DNA of 35,995 nt from Acidithiobacillales bacterium SM1_46 (GCA_001304215.1 LJVB01000004.1:1-35995); one strand, 5' to 3'. Shown: positions 9,279-18,236, numbered from the stretch's first letter. The notes: a model not told the origin generated them from the sequence alone. Made by a program: numbers and translations.

Positions 9279-10231
9279 TCGGCGGATGGTTGACCGTGGA
9301 TCAGCGACTGCTGACGCTTCATAAACTCCTCAAGCGGATTGATGCCCCACATGCGCAGGATGTAGGCGCGCGTGGCAGTTTCGACCAGCACGGCAAGATT
9401 GCGTCCGGGCCCGACGTACAGCACTGTGCTGGGTACTTCGATATCCAGTAGTTTGCGCGTCTGGACCTTGGCCTGTAGGCGATCGACTTTCGCCATGCGG
9501 CGCTTGGTGAAGCGCTCCAGGTGCACAATAAGGTGCAACCGTTTGCGATGCCGCACCGCGGTTTCGCCAAACATCAATCGGACATCGAGTATCCCGAGGC
9601 CCCGCACCTCCAGATAGTCGGACAACGCACCGGGGCACTGGCCCACCAGGATATTCGGGCCCACGCGCACGAGTTCGACTGCGTCATCGGCGATCAAGCG
9701 GTGATTGCGCGAAAGCAGCTCGAGCGCCAGTTCGCTCTTGCCGATGCCCGACTCGCCGGTGATGAGCACTCCCATGCCCATCACTTCCATATATACGCCA
9801 TGCACCGTAAGACGCGGCGCAAGCGCGCGTGCGAGGTAGTACTGAAGGTTGTCGATCAGTACCGGGCTTGGCAGCGGCGAGGTGAAGAGCGCGAGCTTGT
9901 GGGTCTCGGCCGCGTGACGCAGCCCTGCCGGAGCCGCGTGCCCGCCTGCCACCACCACGGCGGTCGTGCGTGGGCAGCTACAGAGTTCATCCATCGCCGC
10001 CGACTGTTTCGATTTGCCCAAGCGCTTCAAATAGGCAAGTTCGGCTTTGCCGATTACCTGGACCCGGTTCGGATGGACGAAGTTGAGGTGGCCGACGAGC
10101 GCCATGCCCGGGAACTTCGCATTGGTCGGCTCGAGCAAGCGGGCCTCGCCGCGACGGCCAGCGATCCACTTGAGCTGCAGGGACTTGGCCTGCTGCTCGA
10201 ACAGCGTCTTGATGGTAAGAAGCGGTGTCAT
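9275..10231 (-). CDS. hprK: HPr kinase/phosphorylase
   Basis: HprK phosphorylates and dephosphorylates HPr at Ser46. I chose ATG 10231 (318 residues), although the frame continues to a TTG at 10261. Walker A is GESGIGKS at about 159-166, preceded by the family segment VHGVYMEVMGMGVLITG and followed by RNHRLIADDAVEL. Family segments LEVRGLGILDVR and MFGETAVRHRKRLHLIVHLE are also present. In proteobacteria the enzyme usually couples PTS state to regulation rather than to classical catabolite repression. It is the first gene of the PTS run; the 233 bases back to rpoN hold no recognisable gene. Confidence 0.95.
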   Translation of the reverse strand: MTPLLTIKTLFEQQAKSLQLKWIAGRRGEARLLEPTNAKFPGMALVGHLNFVHPNRVQVIGKAELAYLKRLGKSKQSAAMDELCSCPRTTAVVVAGGHAAPAGLRHAAETHKLALFTSPLPSPVLIDNLQYYLARALAPRLTVHGVYMEVMGMGVLITGESGIGKSELALELLSRNHRLIADDAVELVRVGPNILVGQCPGALSDYLEVRGLGILDVRLMFGETAVRHRKRLHLIVHLERFTKRRMAKVDRLQAKVQTRKLLDIEVPSTVLYVGPGRNLAVLVETATRAYILRMWGINPLEEFMKRQQSLIHGQPSAE

Positions 10232-10464
10232 GCCGCGGCGCCCTCGATTCGTGCGCGCCAATTATAGGGGCTGGCGGGCTGGATTGCGCTGGGCAGGATG
10301 CCCGAATGCCGGCCGCTTCCGGCGCCCCGCCTCTCGCGGCATTCGTTCATCCCTGCAGATCACGAGGCGCAGGCGACCGCCGTGGATGGCGGGAACTAGA
10401 GTAACGCATGGAGCAGTTGCCAGGATGCGCGAAAGCGGCTTCCGCGGCACCGGCCGCGCCAGGG
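10232..10464. other. Gap between rpoN and hprK without hpf or ptsN
   Basis: In many gamma- and betaproteobacteria rpoN is followed by hpf (ribosome hibernation factor) and ptsN (EIIA-Ntr). This 233-base gap has no frame resembling either. It may hold the promoter of the hprK operon, but I see no convincing -35/-10 pair and no terminator. A 62-codon reverse frame here (10262-10450) shows no family features. Confidence 0.6.
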
Positions 10465-11991
10465 CTAACGGCGCGCTATCGGGGCGGCCAGCCCTTTGCG
10501 CTGGCTCGACGGCGGGATGTTCATCGATTCGCGGTACTTCGCAATGGTGCGCCGGGCCACATTGATTCCCTGTTTGGCAAGCAGTTCGGCGATGCTGGAG
10601 TCGCTAATGGGCCGGTCGGTGGACTCACCATCGATGAGTTTCTTGATCATCGAGCGGATGGCGGTAGCTGAACAGGCACCGCCATCCGCCGTGGCAACGT
10701 GGCTCGAGAAAAAGTACTTGAGCTCGAAAATCCCGCGTGGTGTGAGCATGTACTTGCTGGTGGTGACTCGCGAGATGGTCGATTCGTGCATGCTGACCGC
10801 CTCGGCAATGTCGTGTAGCACCAGCGGCTTCATGGCCTCGGGACCGTGATCGAAGAACGCGCGCTGGCGATCGACGATGGTACGAGCCACCTTGATCAGG
10901 GTGTCATTGCGCGAATTGAGGCTCTTGATGAACCAGCGAGCTTGCTGCAGCTGATCCTGCAGGTACTTGTTGGCGCTGCTCGAATCACCGCGCTGGATGA
11001 GTCGTTCGTACTGGCGGTTGACGCGCAAGCGCGGCGCGATGTCAGGGTTGAGTTCGGCGCGCCACACGCCCTTGATCTTCTTGACGATGATGTCGGGCAC
11101 CACGTAAGCCGCCTGGCTCGACTGGACTGATCCACCCGGTCGCGGATTGAGGTGCTGGATGATCTGGATGGCCTCGTGCAAGGCCTCGGGCGAGAGCTTG
11201 AGGTTCCGGCGCAGGGCGTTGTAATCGCGTGCCGCAAGGAAGGCGAGCGGCTCGGGCTGGGCAAGTGCGATCGCGGCGGCGAGCTGCGGCGTATCGGTCG
11301 GCAGCGCGCGCAGTTGCAGCCGCAGACACTCGGCGAGATCGCGCGCGCCGACGCCGAGCGGGTCGAAATTCTGGATTTGATGGAGTACCGCCTCGATTTC
11401 CTCCGGGCCGGTGTCGGGGTGCCCGCCAAGCGCCTGGTGAATCTCCTCGAGGTTGGCGCTGAGATACCCGTCGTCGTTGATGGAGTCGATCAAAGCCTCG
11501 GCAATGCGCCGGTCGTTCTCCGAGAACGGCGTCATCTGCATCTGCCAGGACAAGTGATCACGCAGCGTGATCGGCAGGCTGTTGCGGGCCTCGAGATCAG
11601 GCATGTCATCGTCGCCTCCGCGCGAACCCGAGGCGATCGGCAGATCGAAATTCTCGTCCCACTCGCTCGCGCTGTTGGCATCGTCGAAGGAACTCGACTC
11701 GATCTCGTCGGTTGGTTTCATTTCGGCTTCAGACTCGAGCGAGCCGGCATCGCTGGTTTCGTAGCTTTCCGTGTCGTGGTCTTCGCCATTCCCGGACTCG
11801 GGCTCCGGGGACTCCGTCTTGGATTCGGCAGAATCTTCCTCCTTCTCTTCCAATAAGGGATTGGATTCGAGCGCCTCCTGAATCTCCTGCTGCAATTCAA
11901 TAGATGACAGCTGCAGCAGGCGGATTGCCTGCTGCAGCTGTGGGGTGATCGTCAGGTGTTGGCCAAGACGAAAATCGAGTGACTGCTTCAT
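10465..11991 (-). CDS. rpoN: RNA polymerase sigma-54 factor
   Basis: Sigma-54 directs RNA polymerase to -24/-12 promoters and needs AAA+ activators. The 508-residue protein has the three standard regions. The Gln/Leu-rich region I covers about 1-50 (LGQHLTITPQLQQAIRLLQLS). An acidic linker (about 50-120) is rich in Glu, Asp and Ser. The core-binding and DNA-binding domains follow. The RpoN box is ARRTIAKYRE at 479-488, with a conservative Ile for the usual Val. The C-terminus extends 20 residues past it, slightly longer than usual. A six-base inverted repeat (12013-12018/12025-12030) lies just upstream. lptB ends 132 bases upstream, so rpoN could be read from the lpt operon or from its own promoter. 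Confidence 0.97.
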   Translation of the reverse strand: MKQSLDFRLGQHLTITPQLQQAIRLLQLSSIELQQEIQEALESNPLLEEKEEDSAESKTESPEPESGNGEDHDTESYETSDAGSLESEAEMKPTDEIESSSFDDANSASEWDENFDLPIASGSRGGDDDMPDLEARNSLPITLRDHLSWQMQMTPFSENDRRIAEALIDSINDDGYLSANLEEIHQALGGHPDTGPEEIEAVLHQIQNFDPLGVGARDLAECLRLQLRALPTDTPQLAAAIALAQPEPLAFLAARDYNALRRNLKLSPEALHEAIQIIQHLNPRPGGSVQSSQAAYVVPDIIVKKIKGVWRAELNPDIAPRLRVNRQYERLIQRGDSSSANKYLQDQLQQARWFIKSLNSRNDTLIKVARTIVDRQRAFFDHGPEAMKPLVLHDIAEAVSMHESTISRVTTSKYMLTPRGIFELKYFFSSHVATADGGACSATAIRSMIKKLIDGESTDRPISDSSIAELLAKQGINVARRTIAKYRESMNIPPSSQRKGLAAPIARR

Positions 11992-12123
11992 CTACCAGGT
12001 CCTGCAAAGGCCGACCGCAGAGGGGCGGTCATCCGGAAGGGACTCCTTCAATTCAGTCTTTCAGTCTAGTCTAGTCGAATTCTGCGCCCTGTCCGGGCAG
12101 GTGGCGGGAACGGTGCTGAGCGG

Positions 12124-12849
12124 TCAGAGGCGAAAGTCGGCCCCGAGGTAGACACGCTTGACATCCTCATTATAGAGAATCTCCCCGGGGGTCCCGGCGG
12201 TGAGTACCTGGCCGTCATTCAGGATGTAGGCGCGGTCACAGATCTTCAGTGTTTCGCGCACATTGTGATCGGTGATCAGCACGCCAATGCCGAGCCCCTG
12301 GAGGTGACGGACGAGGCTCTGGATCTCAAGTACAGAAATCGGGTCGACACCGGCAAATGGTTCATCGAGCAGGATGAAACGCGGCTCGGTGGCGAGTGCC
12401 CGGGCAATCTCGACGCGGCGCCGCTCGCCGCCGGAAAGACTGATGCCGAGTGCCGCGCGGCGCGCCTCAATGTTCAGTTCCTTGAGGAGGCGCTCAAGCA
12501 GCTCCGTGCGGCCCGAGGGGCTCAGATCGCGGCGGGTCTCAAGGATTGCGAGCAGATTGTCTTGCACCGTGAGCTGGCGAAACACCGACGGTTCCTGCGG
12601 CAGGTATCCGACACCCAGCCGTGCGCGGGCGTGCATGGCGAGACCGCTGACATCGCGCCCGTCAAGCGCGATGCGGCCGGAATCCATCGGCACCAGGCCG
12701 ACGATCATGTAAAAGCAGGTGGTCTTGCCCGCGCCGTTCGGACCGAGCAGGCCAACGATCTCGCCGGAGCGGATGGTGAGCGAGACGTCGCGCACCACCA
12801 CACGCTTGCGATACTGCTTACTCAGATGCTCAGCAACGAGTTCGCTCAC
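12124..12849 (-). CDS. lptB: LPS export ABC transporter ATP-binding protein LptB
   Basis: LptB is the ATPase of the LptB2FG complex that extracts LPS from the inner membrane and drives it across the LptA bridge. The protein has 241 residues. Walker A is GPNGAGKT at 36-43, the signature LSGGE at 138-142 and Walker B FILLDEP at 158-164, with FAGVDPISV after it, typical of LptB. The GTG start overlaps the lptA stop (GTGA). lptF and lptG are not in the window, as is common. Confidence 0.97.
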   Translation of the reverse strand: MSELVAEHLSKQYRKRVVVRDVSLTIRSGEIVGLLGPNGAGKTTCFYMIVGLVPMDSGRIALDGRDVSGLAMHARARLGVGYLPQEPSVFRQLTVQDNLLAILETRRDLSPSGRTELLERLLKELNIEARRAALGISLSGGERRRVEIARALATEPRFILLDEPFAGVDPISVLEIQSLVRHLQGLGIGVLITDHNVRETLKICDRAYILNDGQVLTAGTPGEILYNEDVKRVYLGADFRL

Positions 12850-13355
12850 GGCTTGATATCCAGCGGTTCGCGCGGGTGGAAGACGGCGAGCACGCGCTGG
12901 TTGCGACCGGGGCCACCCTTCGCCTCGAATCGACGGGTGAGAATGTGGTAGCGCACTGTCTGCGCGCGTAGCACGTCCTGTCCCTGGCGCATCGAGATGT
13001 CTTCGAATAGCTCGATCTGCTGGGTCGCCATGCTGAACTCGAGACGCTGGGCGTGTACCTCGATTTCGGGTTCCACGTCATCTGCCTCCCGGCGCAGCAC
13101 GATTGGATCACCTTTGGCCCGTACTTCGCTGACTTGCCCCTCGCGGAGAATCACTTCGAGGTAGTCTGCTTTGACATTTAGGTTGCCGAGCGCTATCTGA
13201 ACGTCGCCGCGATAGCGCGTGGCACCGGTTTTTTGGTCAAGCTCGACACTCTTGGCGCGCGCCTGAAGCGGAGCAGTTTGCGCCAAAGGCTGCGCTGCCT
13301 GGGCATGGGCGCCCAGGACACCAAGCAATGCAATCACGATTGCGCGCCGGGTCAT
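12846..13355 (-). CDS. lptA: LPS transport periplasmic protein LptA
   Basis: LptA forms the periplasmic bridge that carries LPS between LptC and LptD. The protein is 169 residues with a clear signal peptide ([20 protein letters not shown], cleavage near residue 20). The rest is an OstA-like beta-jellyroll: the segments [20 protein letters not shown] and [27 protein letters not shown] match the family pattern. The start overlaps lptC (ATGA) and the end overlaps lptB, so the three lpt genes are tightly coupled. Confidence 0.95.
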   Translation of the reverse strand: MTRRAIVIALLGVLGAHAQAAQPLAQTAPLQARAKSVELDQKTGATRYRGDVQIALGNLNVKADYLEVILREGQVSEVRAKGDPIVLRREADDVEPEIEVHAQRLEFSMATQQIELFEDISMRQGQDVLRAQTVRYHILTRRFEAKGGPGRNQRVLAVFHPREPLDIKP

Positions 13356-13789
13356 TGCTTGCGGTCCAGCAGTATCTTCAGATGATCAGTTAAGAGCTCA
13401 GCGCCGCCGCTCGTCGGGTCCCGGTCGCGCGTCATGCGCACGTCTCCGCGCATGTCGATGAATGCGCGGGTCTGGGGCATCCAGCCGCGCTGCGCGCGCA
13501 CATGTACCGGCGCGCCATCTCCATATTGCACGAGATAGGGCCGATCCAGTTCGGCGCTGCCGTCATCAGCGTAGTGGGTGAGGCGATCGGCCGTGAGCTG
13601 GTATTTGCGCGAACCATCGGGATTGAGCGTGACAATACGGTAGCTTTCCATCACGAGATCCGGTTCATGGCGCGGCGTTTCGACGAACAATAATGGCTCA
13701 TCGCGCGCGATGCGCACCATCCACCAGCTTAGAGCCGCGAGTCCCAGCACCACGGTCGCCGCTGCGAGCGTGTGGGCATCGACCTTCAT
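13352..13789 (-). CDS. lptC: LPS export protein LptC
   Basis: LptC is the bitopic inner-membrane protein that receives LPS from LptBFG and hands it to LptA. I chose ATG 13789, which overlaps the kdsC stop (ATGA) and gives 145 residues; the open frame continues upstream into kdsC but has no support. A single N-terminal membrane helix (AAATVVLGLAALSWWMV, about 8-24) is followed by a periplasmic beta-rich domain, with SYRIVTLNPDGSRKYQLTAD and a segment RGDVRMTRD near the C-terminus, as in the family. LptC diverges quickly in sequence, so position in the operon adds to the call. Confidence 0.93.
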   Translation of the reverse strand: MKVDAHTLAAATVVLGLAALSWWMVRIARDEPLLFVETPRHEPDLVMESYRIVTLNPDGSRKYQLTADRLTHYADDGSAELDRPYLVQYGDGAPVHVRAQRGWMPQTRAFIDMRGDVRMTRDRDPTSGGAELLTDHLKILLDRKQ

Positions 13790-14376
13790 GCCCGCGGAGC
13801 GCTGCTCGTGCCGGGGGGGACAGAAAAGTAGCGTTGCATTTCGCTTGTATAGGTTCCCTGCGCGTACATGAGCATTTCGCAAACCTCGCGGCCTGCACCG
13901 TGACCACCAGGACTTGGCGTCACCCAGTGGGCGTGGCGCCGCACCAGGGCGTGTGCGTCTTGCACGGTGATGGCAAGCCCGACCTGCAACATGATCGGCA
14001 GGTCGACGACGTCATCGCCCACGAAGGCCGTCTCTGCAGGTGATAGCCCGAGTTCGGTGATGAGTCGCTGGTAGACCGGCAATTTCTCCTTGCAGCCCTG
14101 GTAGACGTGGCGGATCTCGAGGTCGCGGACGCGGTGCTCGACCACGCGCGAGGTGCGCCCGGTGATGATGCCGACCGCCACGCCATTGCGTTGCAGCATT
14201 TTCAGGCCATGCCCGTCCTTGGAATTAAACGCCTTGTATTCCTGACCGTCGTCACCAAGGATGAGACGCGCATCGGTCAGCACCCCGTCGACGTCAAACA
14301 GTACCAGCTTGATCGGGCGCGCCAGCGCAAGCACCGGCGCGTTGATCGGGAAATCGGGGGCGAGCAGCTCCGTCAT
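13786..14376 (-). CDS. kdsC: 3-deoxy-D-manno-octulosonate 8-phosphate phosphatase KdsC
   Basis: KdsC removes the phosphate of Kdo-8-phosphate, the third step of Kdo synthesis for LPS. The 196-residue HAD-type protein has the nucleophile motif FDVDGVLTD with D28 and D30, then GVAVGIITGRTS, and the acidic metal motif VGDDVVDLPIM; it lacks a cap domain, as expected for this tetrameric branch. Its ATG overlaps the kdsD stop by one base and its stop overlaps lptC. The C-terminal tail is about 15-20 residues longer than I expect and has no visible motif. Confidence 0.95.
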   Translation of the reverse strand: MTELLAPDFPINAPVLALARPIKLVLFDVDGVLTDARLILGDDGQEYKAFNSKDGHGLKMLQRNGVAVGIITGRTSRVVEHRVRDLEIRHVYQGCKEKLPVYQRLITELGLSPAETAFVGDDVVDLPIMLQVGLAITVQDAHALVRRHAHWVTPSPGGHGAGREVCEMLMYAQGTYTSEMQRYFSVPPGTSSAPRA

Positions 14377-15359
14377 TACACCACTCCCGCGCGCAACAGG
14401 TCGTGCATGTTGAGCGCGCCAACCACGCGCCGATCGGCATCGACCACCATCAGCCCATTGATCTTGAGCGAGCGCATGAGCTGCACCGTCTCGGCTGCCA
14501 GCCGATCAGGTAGTGTGGTCTTGGGTGAGCGGATCATCACTTCGGCCACGCTGGCATCGCGAACGTCCACGCCCTTTTCCAGCAGCCGGCGCAAATCACC
14601 GTCGGTGAGAATACCGGCGAGGCGCCCGTCGGCGGCAACGATCGCCGTCATGCCAAGTCCCTTGCCGGTCATTTCAAGCAGCGCGTCGCGCAGGCTCGCC
14701 GATTCCGGCACCTGCGGAATCTCGGCGCCGGTATGCATAATGTCCGAAACATACAGCAGCAGGCGGCGTCCCAGACTTCCGGCCGGATGCGAGCGCGCGA
14801 AGTCCTCGGGCGTGAAGCCGCGCGACTTGAGCAGCGCCACTGCAAGCGCGTCGCCGACGGCGAGTGCGGCAGTGGTGCTGGCGGTTGGCGCCAGGTTGTG
14901 CGGGCACGCTTCCTTCGCGACCACTGCGTTCAGGATGGCATCGGCCTGGCGCCCGAGCGTAGAGTCGGTGCGACCGACCAGCGCAATGAGCTTCGCTCCC
15001 ATGCGCTTGATGATTGGGAGGATCTTGACGATCTCTTCCGTCTCACCGGAGTTCGAGATGGCGAGCACGACATCCTCTGGCGTGATCATGCCCAGGTCGC
15101 CGTGCGAGGCTTCTCCGGGATGCACGAAGAATGCCGGTGTGCCGGTGGAGGCGAGCGTGGCGGCAATCTTGCTGCCGATGTGCCCGGACTTGCCCATGCC
15201 GGTGACGACTACGCGTCCGCGGCAGGCGAGAGCGAGCTCGCAGGCGCGCGCGAACTGCGCGTCGACGCGCTCGGCGAGCGCGGCGACGGCGTCGGCTTCG
15301 AGCTTCAGGACTTCGCGGCCGAGGTCTTCGAACGAGGTGTGAGTGGTCATCTTCGCCAC
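14376..15359 (-). CDS. kdsD: D-arabinose 5-phosphate isomerase KdsD (KpsF/GutQ family)
   Basis: KdsD converts ribulose 5-phosphate to arabinose 5-phosphate, the first step of Kdo synthesis. It has 327 residues: a SIS domain (about 35-175) with VVVTGMGKSGHIGSKIAATLASTGTPAFF and ISNSGETEEIVKILP, then a CBS pair (about 205-325) with ILTDGDLRRLLEKG and GLMVVDADRRVVGALNMHDLLRAGVV at the end. The start is GTG 15359 or, less likely, ATG 15350. It opens the kdsD-kdsC-lptCAB operon, divergent from the Kef antiporter; only 54 bases separate them, so their promoters must lie close together or overlap. Confidence 0.95.
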   Translation of the reverse strand: MAKMTTHTSFEDLGREVLKLEADAVAALAERVDAQFARACELALACRGRVVVTGMGKSGHIGSKIAATLASTGTPAFFVHPGEASHGDLGMITPEDVVLAISNSGETEEIVKILPIIKRMGAKLIALVGRTDSTLGRQADAILNAVVAKEACPHNLAPTASTTAALAVGDALAVALLKSRGFTPEDFARSHPAGSLGRRLLLYVSDIMHTGAEIPQVPESASLRDALLEMTGKGLGMTAIVAADGRLAGILTDGDLRRLLEKGVDVRDASVAEVMIRSPKTTLPDRLAAETVQLMRSLKINGLMVVDADRRVVGALNMHDLLRAGVV

Positions 15360-15413
15360 GCTGCGGCGATCGGGTAATCTGGGCCGAGTATATCAGAGCG
15401 GGATCAGACTCCC

Positions 15414-17390
15414 ATGGATTCAACCGGTTTTCACATTGCCCTGATCCTGCTCGGTGTCGCCGTGGTGCTGGTGGTGCTGTTTCGCTATCTGCACCTGCCA
15501 CAGATCCTCGCTTACCTCGTTGCTGGCGTAGTGGTCGGCCCGTTCGGGCTTGGCTGGGTGCCGGATTCGGCCACGACACGCTACCTCGCCGAGTTCGGGC
15601 TGGTTTTCCTCATGTTCACGCTGGGCCTGGAGTTTTCGTTGTCGAGGCTGATGGCAATGAAGGTGACAGTGTTCGGGCTTGGCGGGGCGCAGGTGCTCTT
15701 CACTGCTGTCGGGTTCGGAACCATCGCCTGGTGGCTCGGCGTTGCGCCCGAGGGGTCGATCGTGATTGGCGGGATGCTGGCGCTGTCATCGACTGCCATC
15801 GTGATGAAGCTGCTTGTCGACCAGCTCGAGCAAAGCTCGCGCCATGGCCGGTACGCGTTCGGCGTGCTGCTGTTCCAGGACCTCGTGGTGGTGCCGTTTC
15901 TGATCCTTATTCCGGCGCTGGGTGGTGCCGGTACCGAGTCGCTGTGGCTCACGCTGGGGTGGGCACTCCTCAAGAGTGTTGCGGTGCTCGCGGCGATTTT
16001 CGTAATCGGCCGCTGGCTGTTGCGACCGCTGTTTCATGAGGTCGCGGCCGGGCGTTCACGCGAGCTTTTCATGTTCACCGTGTTGCTGCTTACCCTGGCG
16101 AGCGCCTGGGCGACCGAGCAGGCGGGCTTGTCGCTTGCGCTCGGCGCTTTTCTCGCCGGCATGATGGTCGGTGAAACCGAATATCGGCACCAGGTTGAGG
16201 GCGACATCCTGCCGTTCCGGGACATCTTGCTCGGATTGTTCTTCGTTACTGTTGGCATGTTGCTCGATATGAACGTGCTGGAGCGACTCTGGCCGGTAGT
16301 GTTGGCCGGCGTGATCGCGCTGCTGCTCGTGAAGACACTGATTGTGCTTGCCGTGGGACGGATTTTCCGGCTCGAGACTGGTGTGGCACTGCGCACCGGG
16401 TTGGTGCTTTCGCAAGGCGGGGAGTTTGGGTTCGCACTGTTGCTCCAGGCCCAGCAATTCCAGCTGCTCGCGGGTGATGTCGCGCAGATTGTGCTGGCGG
16501 TCGTGGTGCTCTCCATGCTGCTCGCGCCGCTCGTGATCCGTTACAACGGCTTCGTCGCCAAGCGACTGGTGCCGTCCTACACACGCGCCCGACAGAGCGA
16601 TCTCGAGGTGATTCGTGCCGAGGCCGAGGCGAGCCAGGGTCACGTGATCGTCTGCGGGTTCGGTCGATCGGGACAAAACCTGGGCTGGATGCTGGAGCAG
16701 GACGGCATTCCCTATATCGCACTCGATCTCGACCCGTTGCGCGTGCGCGACGCGCGCGATGCCGGCAAACCGGTGGTCTATGGCGACGCCGACCGGCGCG
16801 ATGTACTCGAGGCGGCAGGGCTTGCGCGCGCCCGCGCACTGGTCGTGTCATTCGAAAATGTGCCTTCGGCGCTCCGTATTCTCGAGATCACGCGCCACCT
16901 TCGGCCCGACATGCCAGTGATCGTGCGCACGCGCGATGATGCCGATCTTGAGCGCCTCAACGCGGCCGGCGCCACCGAGGTTGTGCCAGAGAGCCTGGAG
17001 GGTAGCCTGATGATGGGCTCTCACCTGTTGTTGCTGCTCGGCGTGCCGGTCTCGCGCATCGTCGGACACGTGCGGGATGTGCGCCGCGACCGTTATCGGA
17101 TGCTGCGCGGCTTCTTTCACGGCGAAGATCTGTTCGAGGAATCGACCGATACGGCTTATCGTACGCGCCTTCATTCGGTGACTCTGCCGCAAGGCGCCAG
17201 GGCCGTCGGCCGCCAGCTTGCCGAGTTGTCACTGGATGCGCTGGGCGTTGCGGTGAGTGCGGTGCGCCGCGGCGGAATCCGCGGCCCGGATCCGGGACCG
17301 GAAACCAGGCTGGTAGCGGGCGACGTGGTGGTGTTACTGGGCACTCCCGAGGCCCTGGAGGCAGCTGAGAAGATACTGCTCGAGGGTTGA
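15414..17390 (+). CDS. Kef-type K+/H+ antiporter (CPA2 family) with RCK domain
   Basis: This inner-membrane CPA2 antiporter has 658 residues. About 12 hydrophobic segments cover residues 5-385, including the conserved QDLVVVPFL and ALGAFLAGMMVGE segments. A cytoplasmic RCK_N nucleotide-binding domain follows, with the Rossmann motif GFGRSG at 415-420 and a downstream acidic strand (ALDLDPLRV). A TrkA-C-like domain ends the protein (about 570-655). In E. coli such proteins release K+ in response to glutathione adducts; here the ligand is unknown. The next gene is a KefF-like quinone reductase, which supports a Kef-type regulated system. The closest named relatives would be KefB/KefC/YbaL, and I cannot choose among them. 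Confidence 0.9.
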   Translation: MDSTGFHIALILLGVAVVLVVLFRYLHLPQILAYLVAGVVVGPFGLGWVPDSATTRYLAEFGLVFLMFTLGLEFSLSRLMAMKVTVFGLGGAQVLFTAVGFGTIAWWLGVAPEGSIVIGGMLALSSTAIVMKLLVDQLEQSSRHGRYAFGVLLFQDLVVVPFLILIPALGGAGTESLWLTLGWALLKSVAVLAAIFVIGRWLLRPLFHEVAAGRSRELFMFTVLLLTLASAWATEQAGLSLALGAFLAGMMVGETEYRHQVEGDILPFRDILLGLFFVTVGMLLDMNVLERLWPVVLAGVIALLLVKTLIVLAVGRIFRLETGVALRTGLVLSQGGEFGFALLLQAQQFQLLAGDVAQIVLAVVVLSMLLAPLVIRYNGFVAKRLVPSYTRARQSDLEVIRAEAEASQGHVIVCGFGRSGQNLGWMLEQDGIPYIALDLDPLRVRDARDAGKPVVYGDADRRDVLEAAGLARARALVVSFENVPSALRILEITRHLRPDMPVIVRTRDDADLERLNAAGATEVVPESLEGSLMMGSHLLLLLGVPVSRIVGHVRDVRRDRYRMLRGFFHGEDLFEESTDTAYRTRLHSVTLPQGARAVGRQLAELSLDALGVAVSAVRRGGIRGPDPGPETRLVAGDVVVLLGTPEALEAAEKILLEG

Positions 17391-17397
17391 CGTGCGT

Positions 17398-17418
17398 CAA
17401 GTCACCTTCCGTGACTTG
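17398..17418 (+). repeat. Inverted repeat between the Kef antiporter and reductase genes
   Basis: CAAGTCAC (17398-17405) and GTGACTTG (17411-17418) are perfect reverse complements around a five-base loop (CTTCC). No T-run follows, so it is a poor intrinsic terminator. It could be an operator, an mRNA processing hairpin or a stability element for the upstream message. Confidence 0.4.
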
Positions 17419-17444
17419 CGGGCAGACTGCGCATTTCCAAACGG

Positions 17445-18038
17445 ATGTCATCCGTCATGTCGAAGAAGATTCTTGTGATCCTGGGCCAACCGCAGCGTCA
17501 GAGTTTTGGTGGTGCGGTTGCGGCGGCTTATGCCGAGGGCGCGCGCGCGGCGCCGGCTGAAGTGCGCGAACTATTCCTGGGAGACCTGACGTTCAATCCG
17601 TTCGGGCCCATGAGCGCCGATGCGCCGACTGAGCTCGAGCCGGATCTGGCCGCGGCGCAGGAGTCGATTCGCTGGGCCGATCATTTGGTGTTTGTCTATC
17701 CAATCTGGTGGGGCACCATTCCGGCGTTACTCAAATCTTTTGTCGAGCGGGTCTTCCAGCAGGGTTTTGCGATGCGCATTCACGCGGATTCGCCTTGGTG
17801 GGACAAACTGCTTACTGGCAAAAGCGCGCGCCTCATCGTGACAATGAATACGCCGCCGCTCATCTACCGTTTGGTGTTCCACCAGCCGGGGCACCATACG
17901 ATGAAGCGATCGATCCTGGGATTTTGCGGCGTGAAGCCGGTGCGTATCACCGAGATGGGACCGCTGCGCAACTCGAGCGCGGCACGTCGTGAGCACTGGC
18001 TTGCCAAGGCGCACGACCTCGGGCGTCATCTGGCCTGA
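17445..18038 (+). CDS. NAD(P)H-quinone reductase, flavodoxin-like (KefF/MdaB type)
   Basis: The 197-residue protein fits the flavodoxin-like NAD(P)H dehydrogenase (quinone) family. The N-terminus KKILVILGQPQRQSFGGAVAAAYAEGA is the FMN phosphate-binding strand-loop-helix; WADHLVFVYPIWWGTIPALLKSFVERVFQQGFAM is the family signature around the flavin. The remainder has the expected C-terminal segment ILGFCGVKPVRITEMG. E. coli KefF and KefG, which activate Kef antiporters, belong to this family, and this gene follows a Kef-type antiporter 54 bases downstream, so an ancillary role is a reasonable inference. An alternative start is ATG 17457. It converges with a small reverse gene. Confidence 0.88.
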   Translation: MSSVMSKKILVILGQPQRQSFGGAVAAAYAEGARAAPAEVRELFLGDLTFNPFGPMSADAPTELEPDLAAAQESIRWADHLVFVYPIWWGTIPALLKSFVERVFQQGFAMRIHADSPWWDKLLTGKSARLIVTMNTPPLIYRLVFHQPGHHTMKRSILGFCGVKPVRITEMGPLRNSSAARREHWLAKAHDLGRHLA

Positions 18039-18050
18039 ACACAGTGGTGC

Positions 18051-18236
18051 TCAACGCAACTCGATCTTCTCCTCACGGCAGCGTGCGCAGCGCAGCAGCG
18101 TGACGAGCCTCCCCTGTTTGACGTCGAACTGACGCTCGGTTACGACCCGCCATTTGTGAAAGCCGCTCTTGCAGAGCGTTTTGCCCTCGGCTTTCTCGCG
18201 CGCCGCTGGCCGCTTTAATCGAACGACCTCACCCAT
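18051..18236 (-). CDS. Small Cys/His protein, possible zinc binder
   Basis: I do not recognise a named family. Starting at ATG 18236 the product has 61 residues, is basic, and carries C22-x4-H27 (CKSGFHKW) and C50-x2-C53 (CARCREEK), a spacing that could bind one zinc ion. The start MGEVVRLKRP looks natural; the open frame continues to 18386 with composition unlike a protein. It ends 12 bases from the reductase stop in convergent orientation. The regular Cys/His spacing and sensible N-terminus argue that it is real, but its function is unknown. Confidence 0.6.
   Translation of the reverse strand: MGEVVRLKRPAAREKAEGKTLCKSGFHKWRVVTERQFDVKQGRLVTLLRCARCREEKIELR

Noticed and set aside
12013-12030. 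GC-rich hairpin in the rpoN leader as a terminator after lptB
   Set aside because: The stem is six bases with no T-run in the direction of lptB-rpoN transcription; too weak to call.
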